DNA of 47,404 nucleotides from Planomicrobium sp. Y74 (lineage in GTDB: Bacteria > Bacillota > Bacilli > Bacillales_A > Planococcaceae): NCBI RefSeq assembly GCF_003668635.1, contig NZ_RCWH01000013.1, positions 1 to 47,404 of the forward strand, written 5' to 3'. The position numbers and the translations under genes were made by a program. The notes below the pieces were generated by a model. That model worked only from the letters and a program-made list of their open reading frames with translations, was not told the origin of the DNA and searched no databases. Each line of letters starts with the position of its first letter. Positions within the stretch are counted from its first letter, which is position 1. Below are positions 37,862 to 47,404 of the stretch, in pieces.

Positions 37862-39874
37862 ATGAATCGGATATTTCGATACACCATATTTTATTTACTG
37901 ATTTTCCTAGTTATTATCGGGATTCTGGGGACATTTAACAATAGTGGCCAACCAACTGAAGATATAGGATATAACGAATTTTTGCAGGCTTTGGAAAATG
38001 GAGAAATCGACACAGTGACGATACAGCCTACGTCGATGGTTTATGAAGTAACAGGAACAATGGAAGGTTATGAGGAAGACGAGTCATTCGTCACGAATAT
38101 CCCTCTTGAAAATGAAGCTTTGATGAACCAGATCGATGACGTTGCACGAGCTGATGGTGCAGAAATCGATTATCTGGAAGCTCCGCAAACAAGCGGCTGG
38201 GTCCAGTTCTTCACAGGCATAATTCCCTTCATCATCATCTTCATCCTTTTCTTCTTCTTGCTAAATCAGTCACAAGGCGGCGGAGGCGGCCGTGTGATGA
38301 ACTTCGGCAAAAGTAAAGCGAAGCTGTATGACGATCAGAAGCAGAAAGTGCGCTTCAACGATGTAGCGGGAGCGGACGAAGAGAAACAGGAATTGGTCGA
38401 AGTGGTCGACTTCCTGAAAGATCCACGCAGATTTGCCGATATCGGCGCGCGTATTCCAAAAGGGATTTTGTTAGTCGGACCTCCGGGTACCGGTAAAACC
38501 TTGCTGGCCCGTGCGGTTGCAGGAGAAGCGGGAACTCCGTTCTTCTCAATCAGTGGTTCTGATTTCGTGGAAATGTTCGTAGGGGTCGGGGCATCACGTG
38601 TCCGTGACCTGTTCGAAAACGCCAAGAAAAATGCACCATGTATCATTTTCATCGATGAAATTGATGCAGTCGGACGCCAGCGTGGCGCAGGCCTCGGCGG
38701 CGGACATGATGAACGTGAACAAACATTGAACCAGTTATTGGTTGAAATGGATGGTTTCGGCGCGAACGAAGGAATCATCATTATTGCTGCAACAAACCGT
38801 CCGGATATCCTGGATCCGGCACTTCTGCGCCCTGGCCGTTTTGACCGCCAGATTACAGTTGGCCGCCCGGATGTAAAAGGACGCGAAGAAGTATTGAAAG
38901 TCCATGCACGCAACAAGCCGCTTGATGAAAGCGTGGATATGAAAGCTATCGCTCAACGTACTCCAGGCTTTTCTGGCGCTGATTTGGAAAATTTATTGAA
39001 CGAGGCAGCACTTGTTGCAGCCCGCCGCAATAAACTCAAAATCGATATGTCCGATATCGATGAAGCAACGGATCGCGTAATCGCGGGTCCTGCTAAAAAG
39101 AATCGTGTCATTTCGAAAAAAGAACGCAATATCGTCGCTTACCATGAATCAGGCCATACGGTCATCGGCTTGGTACTTGATGATGCTGATATTGTCCATA
39201 AAGTAACAATTGTACCTCGCGGTCAAGCCGGCGGATATGCTGTGATGCTGCCACGCGAAGACCGTTACTTCATGACGAAACCGGAATTGCTTGATAAGAT
39301 TGCCGGATTGCTTGGCGGCCGTGTCGCTGAGGATCTGATATTCGGTGAAGTTTCAACCGGCGCGCATAATGACTTCCAGCGTGCAACGGCAATCGCTCGC
39401 AGCATGGTTACGGAATATGGTATGAGTGATAAGATTGGGCCAATCCAATTTGGCCAGGCACAAGGTGGAAATGTCTTCCTTGGCCGCGACTTTAATTCGG
39501 AGCAGAACTATTCAGATGCCATCGCATTTGAGATTGATCAGGAAATCCAGCGCATCATCAAAGAGCAATACATCCGCACAAAAGAGATTCTTACGAAAAA
39601 CAAAGAACTTCTCGAGTTGCTTGCGCAGACATTGCTCGAAGTTGAAACACTGGATGCTGCTCAAATTCTGCACTTGAAAGAACACGGTACTCTTCCGGAG
39701 CGTTCGTATGAAGCGCTGAACGGAGAATATGAAGATAAAGACGTTGACCTGGAAAAGGACGCAGAAATTCCTGATGTAACAGGAGCTCCGAGCGACCCTT
39801 CAGCTGGAGATCTTCCGAGCGAAGAACCATCTACTGGAGAAGTAAAAGACCCGATCCAGGAAGACCGTAAATAA
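37862..39874 (+). CDS. ftsH: ATP-dependent membrane zinc metalloprotease FtsH
   Basis: Membrane-bound AAA+ protease for quality control of membrane and regulatory proteins. Membrane spans are near residues 6-26 and 113-133, flanking an extracellular domain. Walker A GPPGTGKT is at 206-213, Walker B IIFIDEID near 262-269, and the second region of homology ends LRPGRFDRQ. The zinc site HESGH is at 428-432. ATG 37862 follows GGAGG and gives 670 residues. The acidic, Pro/Ser-rich tail after about 620 is longer than in B. subtilis FtsH (about 637 residues). It has its own probable promoter. Confidence 0.97.
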   Translation: MNRIFRYTIFYLLIFLVIIGILGTFNNSGQPTEDIGYNEFLQALENGEIDTVTIQPTSMVYEVTGTMEGYEEDESFVTNIPLENEALMNQIDDVARADGAEIDYLEAPQTSGWVQFFTGIIPFIIIFILFFFLLNQSQGGGGGRVMNFGKSKAKLYDDQKQKVRFNDVAGADEEKQELVEVVDFLKDPRRFADIGARIPKGILLVGPPGTGKTLLARAVAGEAGTPFFSISGSDFVEMFVGVGASRVRDLFENAKKNAPCIIFIDEIDAVGRQRGAGLGGGHDEREQTLNQLLVEMDGFGANEGIIIIAATNRPDILDPALLRPGRFDRQITVGRPDVKGREEVLKVHARNKPLDESVDMKAIAQRTPGFSGADLENLLNEAALVAARRNKLKIDMSDIDEATDRVIAGPAKKNRVISKKERNIVAYHESGHTVIGLVLDDADIVHKVTIVPRGQAGGYAVMLPREDRYFMTKPELLDKIAGLLGGRVAEDLIFGEVSTGAHNDFQRATAIARSMVTEYGMSDKIGPIQFGQAQGGNVFLGRDFNSEQNYSDAIAFEIDQEIQRIIKEQYIRTKEILTKNKELLELLAQTLLEVETLDAAQILHLKEHGTLPERSYEALNGEYEDKDVDLEKDAEIPDVTGAPSDPSAGDLPSEEPSTGEVKDPIQEDRK

Positions 39875-39884
39875 TAAGCTGAAA

Positions 39885-39930
39885 GCTGGCTGTCCGATTC
39901 CGTTATGGAAGAGGGCGCCGGCTTTTTTTC
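39885..39930 (+). terminator. Intrinsic terminator after ftsH
   Basis: AAAGCTGGC pairs with GCCGGCTTT (one G-T pair) around a long loop that contains smaller pairings, followed by TTTTTC. Confidence 0.7.
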
Positions 39931-39989
39931 TTTCCTATGAAACTATGGTATGATATTTTGGAAAATTGTAGATAAATGGGGACCGCATA

Positions 39990-40757
39990 ATGATTCTAGT
40001 AATGGACATCGGCAACAGCAATATCGCTTTGGGTATTTACGATCAGGATATACTGACCCAGCATTGGCGAATGGAAACAGACCGCCACAAAACTGAAGAT
40101 GAATATGGCATGAAAATCAAAGCCTTCCTGCAGGATGTCGGCTTGGAATTCAAAAACATCAGAGGGATCATCATGTCATCGGTAGTGCCGCCGATCATGT
40201 TTTCGTTGGAGCGTATGGCTTTGAAGTATTTTGGCATTAAGCCTTTGATCGTTGGACCGGGATTAAAGACCGGATTGAACATCAAATATGACAATCCGCG
40301 TGAAGTCGGCGCAGACCGGATCGTAAATGCTGTAGCGGCCATCCACCAATACGGCGGGCCGCTGATTATTGTCGATTTCGGTACGGCCACCACTTATTGT
40401 TATATCAATGAAGCCCATCAATACATGGGTGGAGCGATTGCGCCGGGAATTGGAATATCGACAGAAGCTCTTTACAGCCGGGCTGCGAAACTGCCGCGGA
40501 TCGAGATTGCCCGGCCGGATAGTGTCATCGGCAAAAATACCGTGTCTGCCATGCAGGCTGGTATTGTCTATGGCTTTGTGGGGCAGGCGGAAGGCATCAT
40601 CACAAGGATGAAACGAGAGAGCCGGGAAACGCCTCAAGTTATTGCGACCGGTGGAATGGCACCATTGATAGCGGCTGAATCAAAACTCATCGATAAAGTG
40701 GAACCGTTCCTTACATTAAAAGGACTTTATTTAATTTATAAACGAAATGAAGCGTAA
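39990..40757 (+). CDS. coaX: Type III pantothenate kinase
   Basis: First step of coenzyme A synthesis. This type is ATP-dependent with an acetate-kinase-like fold. [18 protein letters not shown] holds the first aspartate (D6), DFGTATTYC the second phosphate-binding motif, and [11 protein letters not shown] is conserved. The length is 255 residues. The short gap to hslO (18 bases) and the overlap of hslO with the foldase gene suggest one transcript through this group. Confidence 0.95.
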   Translation: MILVMDIGNSNIALGIYDQDILTQHWRMETDRHKTEDEYGMKIKAFLQDVGLEFKNIRGIIMSSVVPPIMFSLERMALKYFGIKPLIVGPGLKTGLNIKYDNPREVGADRIVNAVAAIHQYGGPLIIVDFGTATTYCYINEAHQYMGGAIAPGIGISTEALYSRAAKLPRIEIARPDSVIGKNTVSAMQAGIVYGFVGQAEGIITRMKRESRETPQVIATGGMAPLIAAESKLIDKVEPFLTLKGLYLIYKRNEA

Positions 40758-40775
40758 CAAGAAAGGGCGATTGGG

Positions 40776-41657
40776 ATGGCAGATTATTTAGTGCGCGGGC
40801 TTGCTTTTGGAGGTAGCGTCCGGGTTTTTGCGGTAAACAGTACCGAAACTGTAGGGGAAGCACAAAAGAGGCATATGATGTGGCCGACTGCTACAGCGGC
40901 GGTTGGCCGTTTGATGACAGGCGGCGTAATGTTCGGCGCTATGTTGAAAGGCGATGACAAAGTCGTGTTGAAAATCGATGGGGGCGGGCCGCTTGGCGCG
41001 ATTCTTGTGGACAGCAATGCGCACGGCGGTGTCCGTGGCTATGCGAGAAATCCGCAAACGCATCTCGACCTCAGTCCCGCGGGTAAATTGGACGTCGGCG
41101 GAGCAGTCGGCAAAGACGGCATGGTTTCAATCATCAAGGATCTCGGCATGCGTGATTATTTCACTGGACAGAGCCCGATCGTTTCTGGCGAGATAGCGGA
41201 AGATCTTACTTATTATTTTGCGGTGTCTGAACAAGTTCCTTCTTCAGTTGGACTCGGCGTGTTGGTGGATACGGACAATACTGTTCTGGCAGCCGGAGGT
41301 TTTATTGTCCAATTAATGCCGAATGCGGACGAAGAAACGATTTCGAAATTGGAAAACCGATTGGCCAATATTGAGCCTGTTTCCAAAATGATTCAGCGCG
41401 GATTAAGTCCGGAAGGTATTCTGGATGAAATTTTCGGTGAAGGCAATGTGGAGATCCTAAATAAAATACCGGTGAAATTTGAATGCAATTGCTCCAAAGA
41501 ACGTTTTGCTGAAGGAATCATGGGCCTTGGTGTAGAAGAAATCCAGGAAATTATCAATGAAGAAGGCAAAGCTGAAACGCAATGCCATTTCTGTCTGGAA
41601 ACATACAGCTATTCAAAAAAAGAATTGGAAGCGATGATCGATGAGCTACAGTCGTGA
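40776..41657 (+). CDS. hslO: Redox-regulated chaperone Hsp33
   Basis: Holdase chaperone switched on by oxidation. The C-terminal redox zinc centre is intact: C237 and C239 (CNC) and C270 and C273 (CHFC). The N-terminal part has [14 protein letters not shown] and [21 protein letters not shown]. The length is 293 residues. The 3' end overlaps the next gene by 17 bases, so the two envelope/stress proteins are probably translated together. Confidence 0.96.
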   Translation: MADYLVRGLAFGGSVRVFAVNSTETVGEAQKRHMMWPTATAAVGRLMTGGVMFGAMLKGDDKVVLKIDGGGPLGAILVDSNAHGGVRGYARNPQTHLDLSPAGKLDVGGAVGKDGMVSIIKDLGMRDYFTGQSPIVSGEIAEDLTYYFAVSEQVPSSVGLGVLVDTDNTVLAAGGFIVQLMPNADEETISKLENRLANIEPVSKMIQRGLSPEGILDEIFGEGNVEILNKIPVKFECNCSKERFAEGIMGLGVEEIQEIINEEGKAETQCHFCLETYSYSKKELEAMIDELQS

Positions 41658-42585
41658 CAACGGGCGGCCCGGAGCATCACCGGGTGACACGGGCAGGCCC
41701 AAAAGAAGATTAAAAACAAAACCATTGATGATCCTGCTGTTGATATTATTTGTGGGTAATCTATTGTGGTTTGTCGCCTGGCTGATACCGAACAATCCGG
41801 GCGGCAATGAGGAAGTGGCTTCTGTCAGTGGAAAAGAAATTACCCGGCAGGAATGGATGGCTGCGATGGAAGAACAGCACGGGCGCGAAACCCTGCTTGA
41901 ACTTGTTAACCTTCAAGTGATGGAAACAGCGGCAAAGGAATATGGGATCAAAGTAAGCGATCAAGAAGTCGACCTGGAACTGGCGATGATGCGGTCAGCG
42001 CGTGACGGCAGCGAAAAAACGCTCTATTCCGCCGATGAGGAACGGATGCGCGAAAAAGTGCAGGCGCAATTGATTCTTGAAAAAGTGCTGACCAAGGATG
42101 TAGTCATTGAAGAAGCGGCCATAGAAACCTTCTATCAGGATAACCAGGCTCTTTACGATATCCCGGATTCCTACAGAACACGGATGATTGTGCTGCAGTC
42201 AACGGAAGAAGCGCAGGGTGTGGTAAAAGAACTTGAAAATGGCTCTTCGTTCGAAGCATTGGCGCGGGAGCGTTCAATAGACACAGCGACCGGCAGCCTT
42301 GGCGGTGATATCGGCTATGTCGTTCCCGGGCAGTCCACTGTCGATGAGGCGATTGCGAATGCCGTCGGCTCAGTTGAAACGGATAAATGGTCGGAGCCGC
42401 TGACGATGGCGGATGGCCGGGTGGCTGTAATAACTGTAACCGACAAGGCACAAGGCCAGACTTTTACATATAAAGACGTTGAAGGCCATATCAGTCGCGA
42501 GCTGGCTCTTGAACAACTGCCGCAATCGGTTACTCCCGAAGCTTTCTGGCAGGAATTCGATACCGAATGGTTCTACGGCGAATAA
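41641..42585 (+). CDS. yacD: PrsA-like membrane-anchored peptidyl-prolyl isomerase (YacD type)
   Basis: Likely extracytoplasmic foldase. A basic, Gly/Pro-rich cytoplasmic N-terminus is followed by one uncleaved membrane span (about residues 30-50). A SurA-like helical part has [11 protein letters not shown] parvulin-type rotamase domain lies at about 175-275 ([39 protein letters not shown]). No lipobox cysteine is seen, so it is not a PrsA lipoprotein. The length is 314 residues. ATG 41641 lies inside hslO and no strong binding site is visible, leaving the start somewhat uncertain. The gene order hslO, yacD, cysK is as in B. subtilis. Confidence 0.87.
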   Translation: MSYSRDNGRPGASPGDTGRPKRRLKTKPLMILLLILFVGNLLWFVAWLIPNNPGGNEEVASVSGKEITRQEWMAAMEEQHGRETLLELVNLQVMETAAKEYGIKVSDQEVDLELAMMRSARDGSEKTLYSADEERMREKVQAQLILEKVLTKDVVIEEAAIETFYQDNQALYDIPDSYRTRMIVLQSTEEAQGVVKELENGSSFEALARERSIDTATGSLGGDIGYVVPGQSTVDEAIANAVGSVETDKWSEPLTMADGRVAVITVTDKAQGQTFTYKDVEGHISRELALEQLPQSVTPEAFWQEFDTEWFYGE

Positions 42586-42607
42586 ATACAAAAGCCAATC
42601 CTGCTGT

Positions 42608-42637
42608 TTGACAGGGAGGGACAAACATTGATACGAT
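42608..42637 (+). promoter_or_regulatory. Probable promoter of cysK
   Basis: TTGACA, 18-bp spacer, TACGAT, with the start near 42645, about 40 bases before the ATG. I could not confirm a CymR operator. Confidence 0.55.
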
Positions 42638-42685
42638 GAATCCATGAAATGCCGATTAAACTACTAGGGATTAGGAGTGTTGAAA

Positions 42686-43618
42686 ATGGCTCGTATTGCA
42701 AATGATATTATAGGATTGATTGGGCAAACACCTATCGTCAAATTAAATCGTCTGACTGGCGCAGAGGATGCAGAAGTTTATTTGAAATTAGAGTATTTCA
42801 ACCCGGGCAGCAGTGTAAAAGACCGCATTGCGTTATCCATGATCGAAGCGGCTGAAAAATCCGGAGACTTAAAAGAAGGCGACGTCATTATCGAACCGAC
42901 AAGCGGAAATACCGGCATCGGCTTGGCAATGATTGCAGCTGCAAAAGGCTATAAAGCAATTTTGGTTATGCCGGATACGATGAGCATGGAACGCCGCAAC
43001 CTTCTTCGTGCTTACGGAGCGGAACTAATCCTGACTCCAGGAGCGGAAGGGATGAACGGTGCAATCAAGATGGCTGAGCAACAGGCAGCCGAAAACAATT
43101 GGTTCATGCCTCAGCAATTCAATAATGAAGCGAATCCTGAAGTTCACCGTCTGACTACGGGTCCTGAAATCGTGGAAGCGATGGGCGACCAACTGGATGC
43201 CTTTGTTTCAGGCATCGGAACGGGCGGAACTATCACGGGAGCTGGGCAAGTCTTGAGAGAAAATTATCCAGACATCCTTATTGCGGCAGTGGAACCATCC
43301 GATTCACCTGTTTTATCGGGCGGCAAACCAGGACCGCATAAAATCCAGGGAATTGGAGCAGGCTTTGTTCCGAAAGTATTGAATACGGAGATTTACGATG
43401 AAGTGATTCAGGTATCCAATGACCAGTCTTACGAAACGGCACGGAAAGTTGCCCGTGAAGAAGGCATTCTGGGCGGAGTTTCTTCGGGTGCCGCAGTCTA
43501 TGCAGCCCTTCAACTGGCGAAACGTCTTGGAAAAGGCAAAAAAGTGCTGGCAGTTCTTCCGTCCAACGGCGAACGCTATCTGAGCACTCCGTTATATCAA
43601 TTCGAAGAAAATAACTGA
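42686..43618 (+). CDS. cysK: Cysteine synthase A (O-acetylserine sulfhydrylase)
   Basis: Final step of cysteine synthesis from O-acetylserine and sulfide. The PLP lysine is K45 in [12 protein letters not shown], the substrate loop TSGNTGIG is near 72-79, and [10 protein letters not shown] binds the PLP phosphate. ATG 42686 gives 310 residues; AGGAGTG ends six bases upstream, overlapping the GTG at 42677. It has its own promoter and terminator. Confidence 0.96.
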   Translation: MARIANDIIGLIGQTPIVKLNRLTGAEDAEVYLKLEYFNPGSSVKDRIALSMIEAAEKSGDLKEGDVIIEPTSGNTGIGLAMIAAAKGYKAILVMPDTMSMERRNLLRAYGAELILTPGAEGMNGAIKMAEQQAAENNWFMPQQFNNEANPEVHRLTTGPEIVEAMGDQLDAFVSGIGTGGTITGAGQVLRENYPDILIAAVEPSDSPVLSGGKPGPHKIQGIGAGFVPKVLNTEIYDEVIQVSNDQSYETARKVAREEGILGGVSSGAAVYAALQLAKRLGKGKKVLAVLPSNGERYLSTPLYQFEENN

Positions 43619-43624
43619 TAAACT

Positions 43625-43656
43625 AAGGGGGTATGCTGACGCATGCCTCTTTTTGT
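43625..43656 (+). terminator. Intrinsic terminator after cysK
   Basis: GGTATGC pairs with GCATGCC (one G-T pair) around TGAC, followed by TCTTTTT. Confidence 0.8.
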
Positions 43657-43692
43657 GGTATAAAAACGATTATTCGCGTTAAGATAAAGGCA

Positions 43693-43698
43693 TATAAT
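43693..43698 (+). promoter_or_regulatory. Probable -10 element for the folate operon
   Basis: A perfect TATAAT about 50 bases before folP, with no good -35 at normal spacing. It follows the cysK terminator directly, so it is the likely promoter position for folP-folB-folK. Confidence 0.4.
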
Positions 43699-43748
43699 AT
43701 TTCCCGGGAAATATAAAAGATGATTTATTGAAATGGACGGTGGCAGTT

Positions 43749-44561
43749 TTGAAAATCGATTTTATTGGAAAAACTCTGGTGATGGGCATATTGAATGTAA
43801 CTCCCGATTCGTTTTCTGATGGCGGCAAGTACAATTTTGTTGAAAACGCCGTTGAACATGCAAAAACAATGGTAATAGATGGAGTCGATATCATTGATAT
43901 TGGAGGAGAATCCACTCGCCCAGGCCATAAACAGATTTCTGTCGAAGAGGAAATCAGCCGGGTTGCCCCTGTGATTAAGGCATTGAAAGCGGACCTGGAC
44001 ATCCCGATTTCGATTGATACATACAAATCGGAAGTGGCGGAAGCTGCAATCGTTGCAGGAGCCGATATTATCAATGATATTTGGGGAGCGAAATACGATC
44101 CTGCGATAGCGGCGGTTGCGGCCAAACATCAAGTGCCTATCATTTTGATGCATAACCGTAACGATACGTCATATACTGATTTCTGGAATGAAGTGAAAAG
44201 TGATATGGAAGAAAGTATTCAAATCGCTTTGGAGGCGGGTGTGAAAAAAGAGCGGATATGGCTTGATCCGGGTATTGGGTTCGGTAAAGACACATATCAA
44301 AACATCGAGATGATGCAATTATTGGAGCCGTTTTGTGGAATGGGCTACCCGGTTTTATTGGGGACCTCACGAAAATCATTGATTGGAAAGGTTTTGGATC
44401 TTCCGGTAAGTGAGCGGCTGGAAGGTTCCCTGGCTACAGCATGCTACGGGGCGAGTAAAGGATGCAGCATCGTTCGTGTACATGACGTGAAAGAAACGGT
44501 GCGCGCTTTAAAAATGATGGATATTCTGAATGGCAAAGTAACTTACAAGGGGGAAGAATGA
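43749..44561 (+). CDS. folP: Dihydropteroate synthase
   Basis: Joins p-aminobenzoate to the pterin diphosphate; the sulfonamide target (sul in B. subtilis). TIM-barrel signatures are visible: LVMGILNVTPDSFSDGG, IDIGGESTRPGH, SIDTYKSEVA, LDPGIGFGKD and GTSRKSLIGKVL. The start is uncertain. TTG 43749 has GGTGG five bases upstream and gives 270 residues; TTG 43728 (277 residues) and GTG 43740 are alternatives. folB follows directly. The pabB, pabA and pabC genes that precede it in B. subtilis are not here. Confidence 0.93.
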   Translation: MKIDFIGKTLVMGILNVTPDSFSDGGKYNFVENAVEHAKTMVIDGVDIIDIGGESTRPGHKQISVEEEISRVAPVIKALKADLDIPISIDTYKSEVAEAAIVAGADIINDIWGAKYDPAIAAVAAKHQVPIILMHNRNDTSYTDFWNEVKSDMEESIQIALEAGVKKERIWLDPGIGFGKDTYQNIEMMQLLEPFCGMGYPVLLGTSRKSLIGKVLDLPVSERLEGSLATACYGASKGCSIVRVHDVKETVRALKMMDILNGKVTYKGEE

Positions 44562-44926
44562 TGGATTATATTCATTTGAATGAAATGGAGTTCTATGGGT
44601 ACCACGGAGTTTTCCCTGAAGAAATGAAGCTCGGTCAACGGTTTCGCCTGACGGTTTCGTTGGCTGTGGATTTAAAGAAAGCGGGAGAAACTGATGGCCT
44701 GGAGCATACCGTGCATTACGGCGAAGTTTACAGTGTATGCCAGTCGGTAATAGAAGGTAATCCGAAAAAACTTCTTGAAGCAGTCGCAGAAAGTCTTGCT
44801 GCTGAGATACTTTCCACTTTTTCATTAGTTAAAGGAATTCGAATTCAATTGATTAAACCCGACCCGCCGATTCCTGGGCATTACAAATCCGTAGCAGTCG
44901 ATATCACCAGGGGAGAATTTATATGA
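44561..44926 (+). CDS. folB: Dihydroneopterin aldolase
   Basis: Cleaves dihydroneopterin to the hydroxymethyl pterin used by FolK. MEFYGYHGVFPEE holds the conserved tyrosine and glutamate, and LGQRFRLTV and the C-terminal IKPDPPIPGHYKSVAVDI are strongly conserved. ATG 44561 gives 121 residues with AAGGGGGA seven bases upstream; ATG 44558 overlaps the folP stop and is an alternative. It overlaps folK by four bases. Confidence 0.94.
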   Translation: MDYIHLNEMEFYGYHGVFPEEMKLGQRFRLTVSLAVDLKKAGETDGLEHTVHYGEVYSVCQSVIEGNPKKLLEAVAESLAAEILSTFSLVKGIRIQLIKPDPPIPGHYKSVAVDITRGEFI

Positions 44927-45408
44927 ATAAAAGCTATGTATCACTCGGTTCGAATATGGGTGACCGCGTGGGTATGCTCAGGGAGGCAATACGCTTATTA
45001 AAGAAGCATCCCGCAATCGATGTTTTGAAAATCTCTTCTTTATATGAAACGGATCCCGTAGGATTTACAGAGCAGGATGCATTTATGAATATGGTTGTTT
45101 ATTTGCAAACGAATCTCTCTGCTTTTAAGTTACTTGAAATATGCCAGGACATCGAAAGAAAGTTAGATAGAAAACGCGAAATAAGATGGGGCCCGCGGAC
45201 AATAGACCTTGATATTCTGCTTTATAATCAAGATGTATTAGAAACAGAGAATCTGGTCATACCGCATCCGCGAATGCATGAACGCGCATTCGTATTAGTG
45301 CCGTTGCTGGAACTTGACCCGGGTCAGGACTTTGTTGAACCACAAAGAGAAGGCATCGAGATATGGAAAACTTATAATAGCGTTGAATCATTTTTGCTTG
45401 AAGAATAG
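44923..45408 (+). CDS. folK: Hydroxymethyl-dihydropteridine diphosphokinase
   Basis: Transfers diphosphate from ATP to the hydroxymethyl pterin. YVSLGSNMGDR at the N-terminus, SSLYETDPVG, and the HPPK signature RWGPRTIDLDIL, followed by IPHPRMHERAFVLVPL, are all present. The length is 161 residues. It is translationally coupled to folB (ATGA). It is the last gene of the folate unit. The yazB and dus genes that separate it from lysS in B. subtilis are absent. Confidence 0.95.
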   Translation: MNKSYVSLGSNMGDRVGMLREAIRLLKKHPAIDVLKISSLYETDPVGFTEQDAFMNMVVYLQTNLSAFKLLEICQDIERKLDRKREIRWGPRTIDLDILLYNQDVLETENLVIPHPRMHERAFVLVPLLELDPGQDFVEPQREGIEIWKTYNSVESFLLEE

Positions 45409-45419
45409 AATAGCACTTG

Positions 45420-45485
45420 AAGCTGTAAGAAATGTTAAGGCGGCAGAGGATATTCAGCGGTCTTAAATTTCCGGCAGCTTTTTTT
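45420..45485 (+). terminator. Structured terminator between folK and lysS
   Basis: Nested arms AGCTG/CAGCT, GAAAT/ATTTC and AAG/CTT close a larger loop, followed by TTTTTTT. The multi-part stem is unusual for a plain terminator, but no T-box motifs are seen. Confidence 0.65.
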
Positions 45486-45561
45486 ATGTAGATAGAAGAG
45501 AAATTGTGTACAATAGATAAATACACGAACGAGCGTGGTTTTTATAAATAAAGGAGTGTAG

Positions 45562-47049
<1,488 letters not shown>

Positions 47050-47063
47050 CTGTTTTTCAGAAG

Positions 47064-47094
47064 AAAAGCCCATTTTAAATTGGGCTTTTTCTTT
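47064..47094 (+). terminator. Intrinsic terminator after lysS
   Basis: AAAAGCCCA pairs with TGGGCTTTT around TTTTAAAT, followed by T-rich DNA. Confidence 0.9.
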
Positions 47095-47107
47095 TTTAAA
47101 AAAACGC

Positions 47108-47136
47108 TTGTCTTTTCTTTGAAGCGGTGATACAAT
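47108..47136 (+). promoter_or_regulatory. rRNA operon promoter P1
   Basis: TTGTCT, 17-bp spacer, TACAAT. It is the upstream member of a tandem pair before an rRNA operon. Confidence 0.75.
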
Positions 47137-47195
47137 ATTTCTTGTCGCGTTTTTAATTCGCGTACAGGCTTCGAAAAAATAAAACAATTTTATTG

Positions 47196-47224
47196 TTGAC
47201 ATCTTCGAAAGAAGCTGGTAATAT
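47196..47224 (+). promoter_or_regulatory. rRNA operon promoter P2
   Basis: TTGACA, 17-bp spacer, TAATAT, 88 bp downstream of P1. The AT-rich stretch just upstream (47178-47194) could act as an UP element. The leader that follows contains the typical Bacillales sequence GAACCTTGAAAACTGAACAG. Confidence 0.8.
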
Positions 47225-47404
47225 TGAAAAGTCGCTGTCACAAACGACGGCATTGATATTATTTTGAACCTTGAAAACTGAACAGCAAAACGTCAACAAA
47301 CAACTTACTGATCAGCACTTGTGCAGATCAAAGCGAATCGTGCGTCTTTCGGGACGGCGATGCGCCAGCAAGGATTTGAGCAATCAAAACCTCTATAATG
47401 GAGA
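47225..47404 (+). other. rRNA operon leader and extreme 5' end of 16S rRNA
   Basis: About 170 bases of pre-16S leader. The window ends in TATAATGGAGA, which matches the start of Bacillales 16S genes (TATGGAGAGTTTGATC), so roughly the last ten bases are the 16S 5' end. Inverted segments in the leader (TGATCAGCACTTGTGCAGATCA) would form part of the processing stem region. Confidence 0.8.

Overview
The window looks like a low-to-mid GC Bacillales chromosome, most likely Planococcaceae (Planococcus/Planomicrobium type). That is my inference from protein resemblance and gene order; no search was run. It runs from the 3' part of a 5S rRNA (base 1) to the first bases of the 16S rRNA of the next rRNA operon (end of window). 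It therefore appears to be the whole interval between two rrn operons, equivalent to the rrnA to rrnJ interval of Bacillus subtilis. About 45 protein genes and one tRNA are present, nearly all on the plus strand. Only abrB, the carA-carB-argF operon and tRNA-Met are on the minus strand.

Layout. 1-9700: 5S end, yaaO, tmk, darA, holB, ricT, yabA, yabB, a GIY-YIG protein, rsmI, abrB (minus), metG. 9700-21950: tatD-type DNase, a G5/3D-domain protein (yabE-like), rnmV, rsmA, veg, ispE, purR, ridA, spoVG, glmU, prs, ctc, pth. 22000-28950: mfd, a spoVB-like flippase, mazG, rqcP. 29050-34300 (minus): arginine-type carA-carB-argF with its own promoter and putative arginine-repressor sites. 34400-47050: divIC, yabR, tRNA-Met (minus), tilS, hprT, ftsH, coaX, hslO, a PrsA-like foldase, cysK, folP-folB-folK, lysS. 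47100-47404: tandem rRNA promoters and leader.

Compared with B. subtilis gene order as I remember it, the housekeeping backbone is intact. The sporulation genes that normally interrupt it (yabG, sspF, fin, spoVT, yabP, yabQ, spoIIE) are missing one by one. The regulatory DNA of the stationary-phase network is nevertheless kept. There are tandem Spo0A boxes behind the abrB promoter, a sigma-H type promoter at spoVG, and a sigma-B type promoter at ctc. Where yabP/yabQ would be, there is an arginine operon on the opposite strand.

The least explained parts are non-coding. They are: a long inverted repeat that pairs with the ctc ribosome binding site, so that read-through RNA from prs would be closed while sigma-B RNA would be open; a candidate ~63-nt hairpin RNA with its own promoter before glmU; a 122-bp tandem structured repeat before ispE with dispersed relatives before glmU, one stem of which differs in sequence but keeps pairing; and a ~107-bp imperfect palindrome before rnmV. 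I found no insertion sequence, prophage, CRISPR array or defence system.
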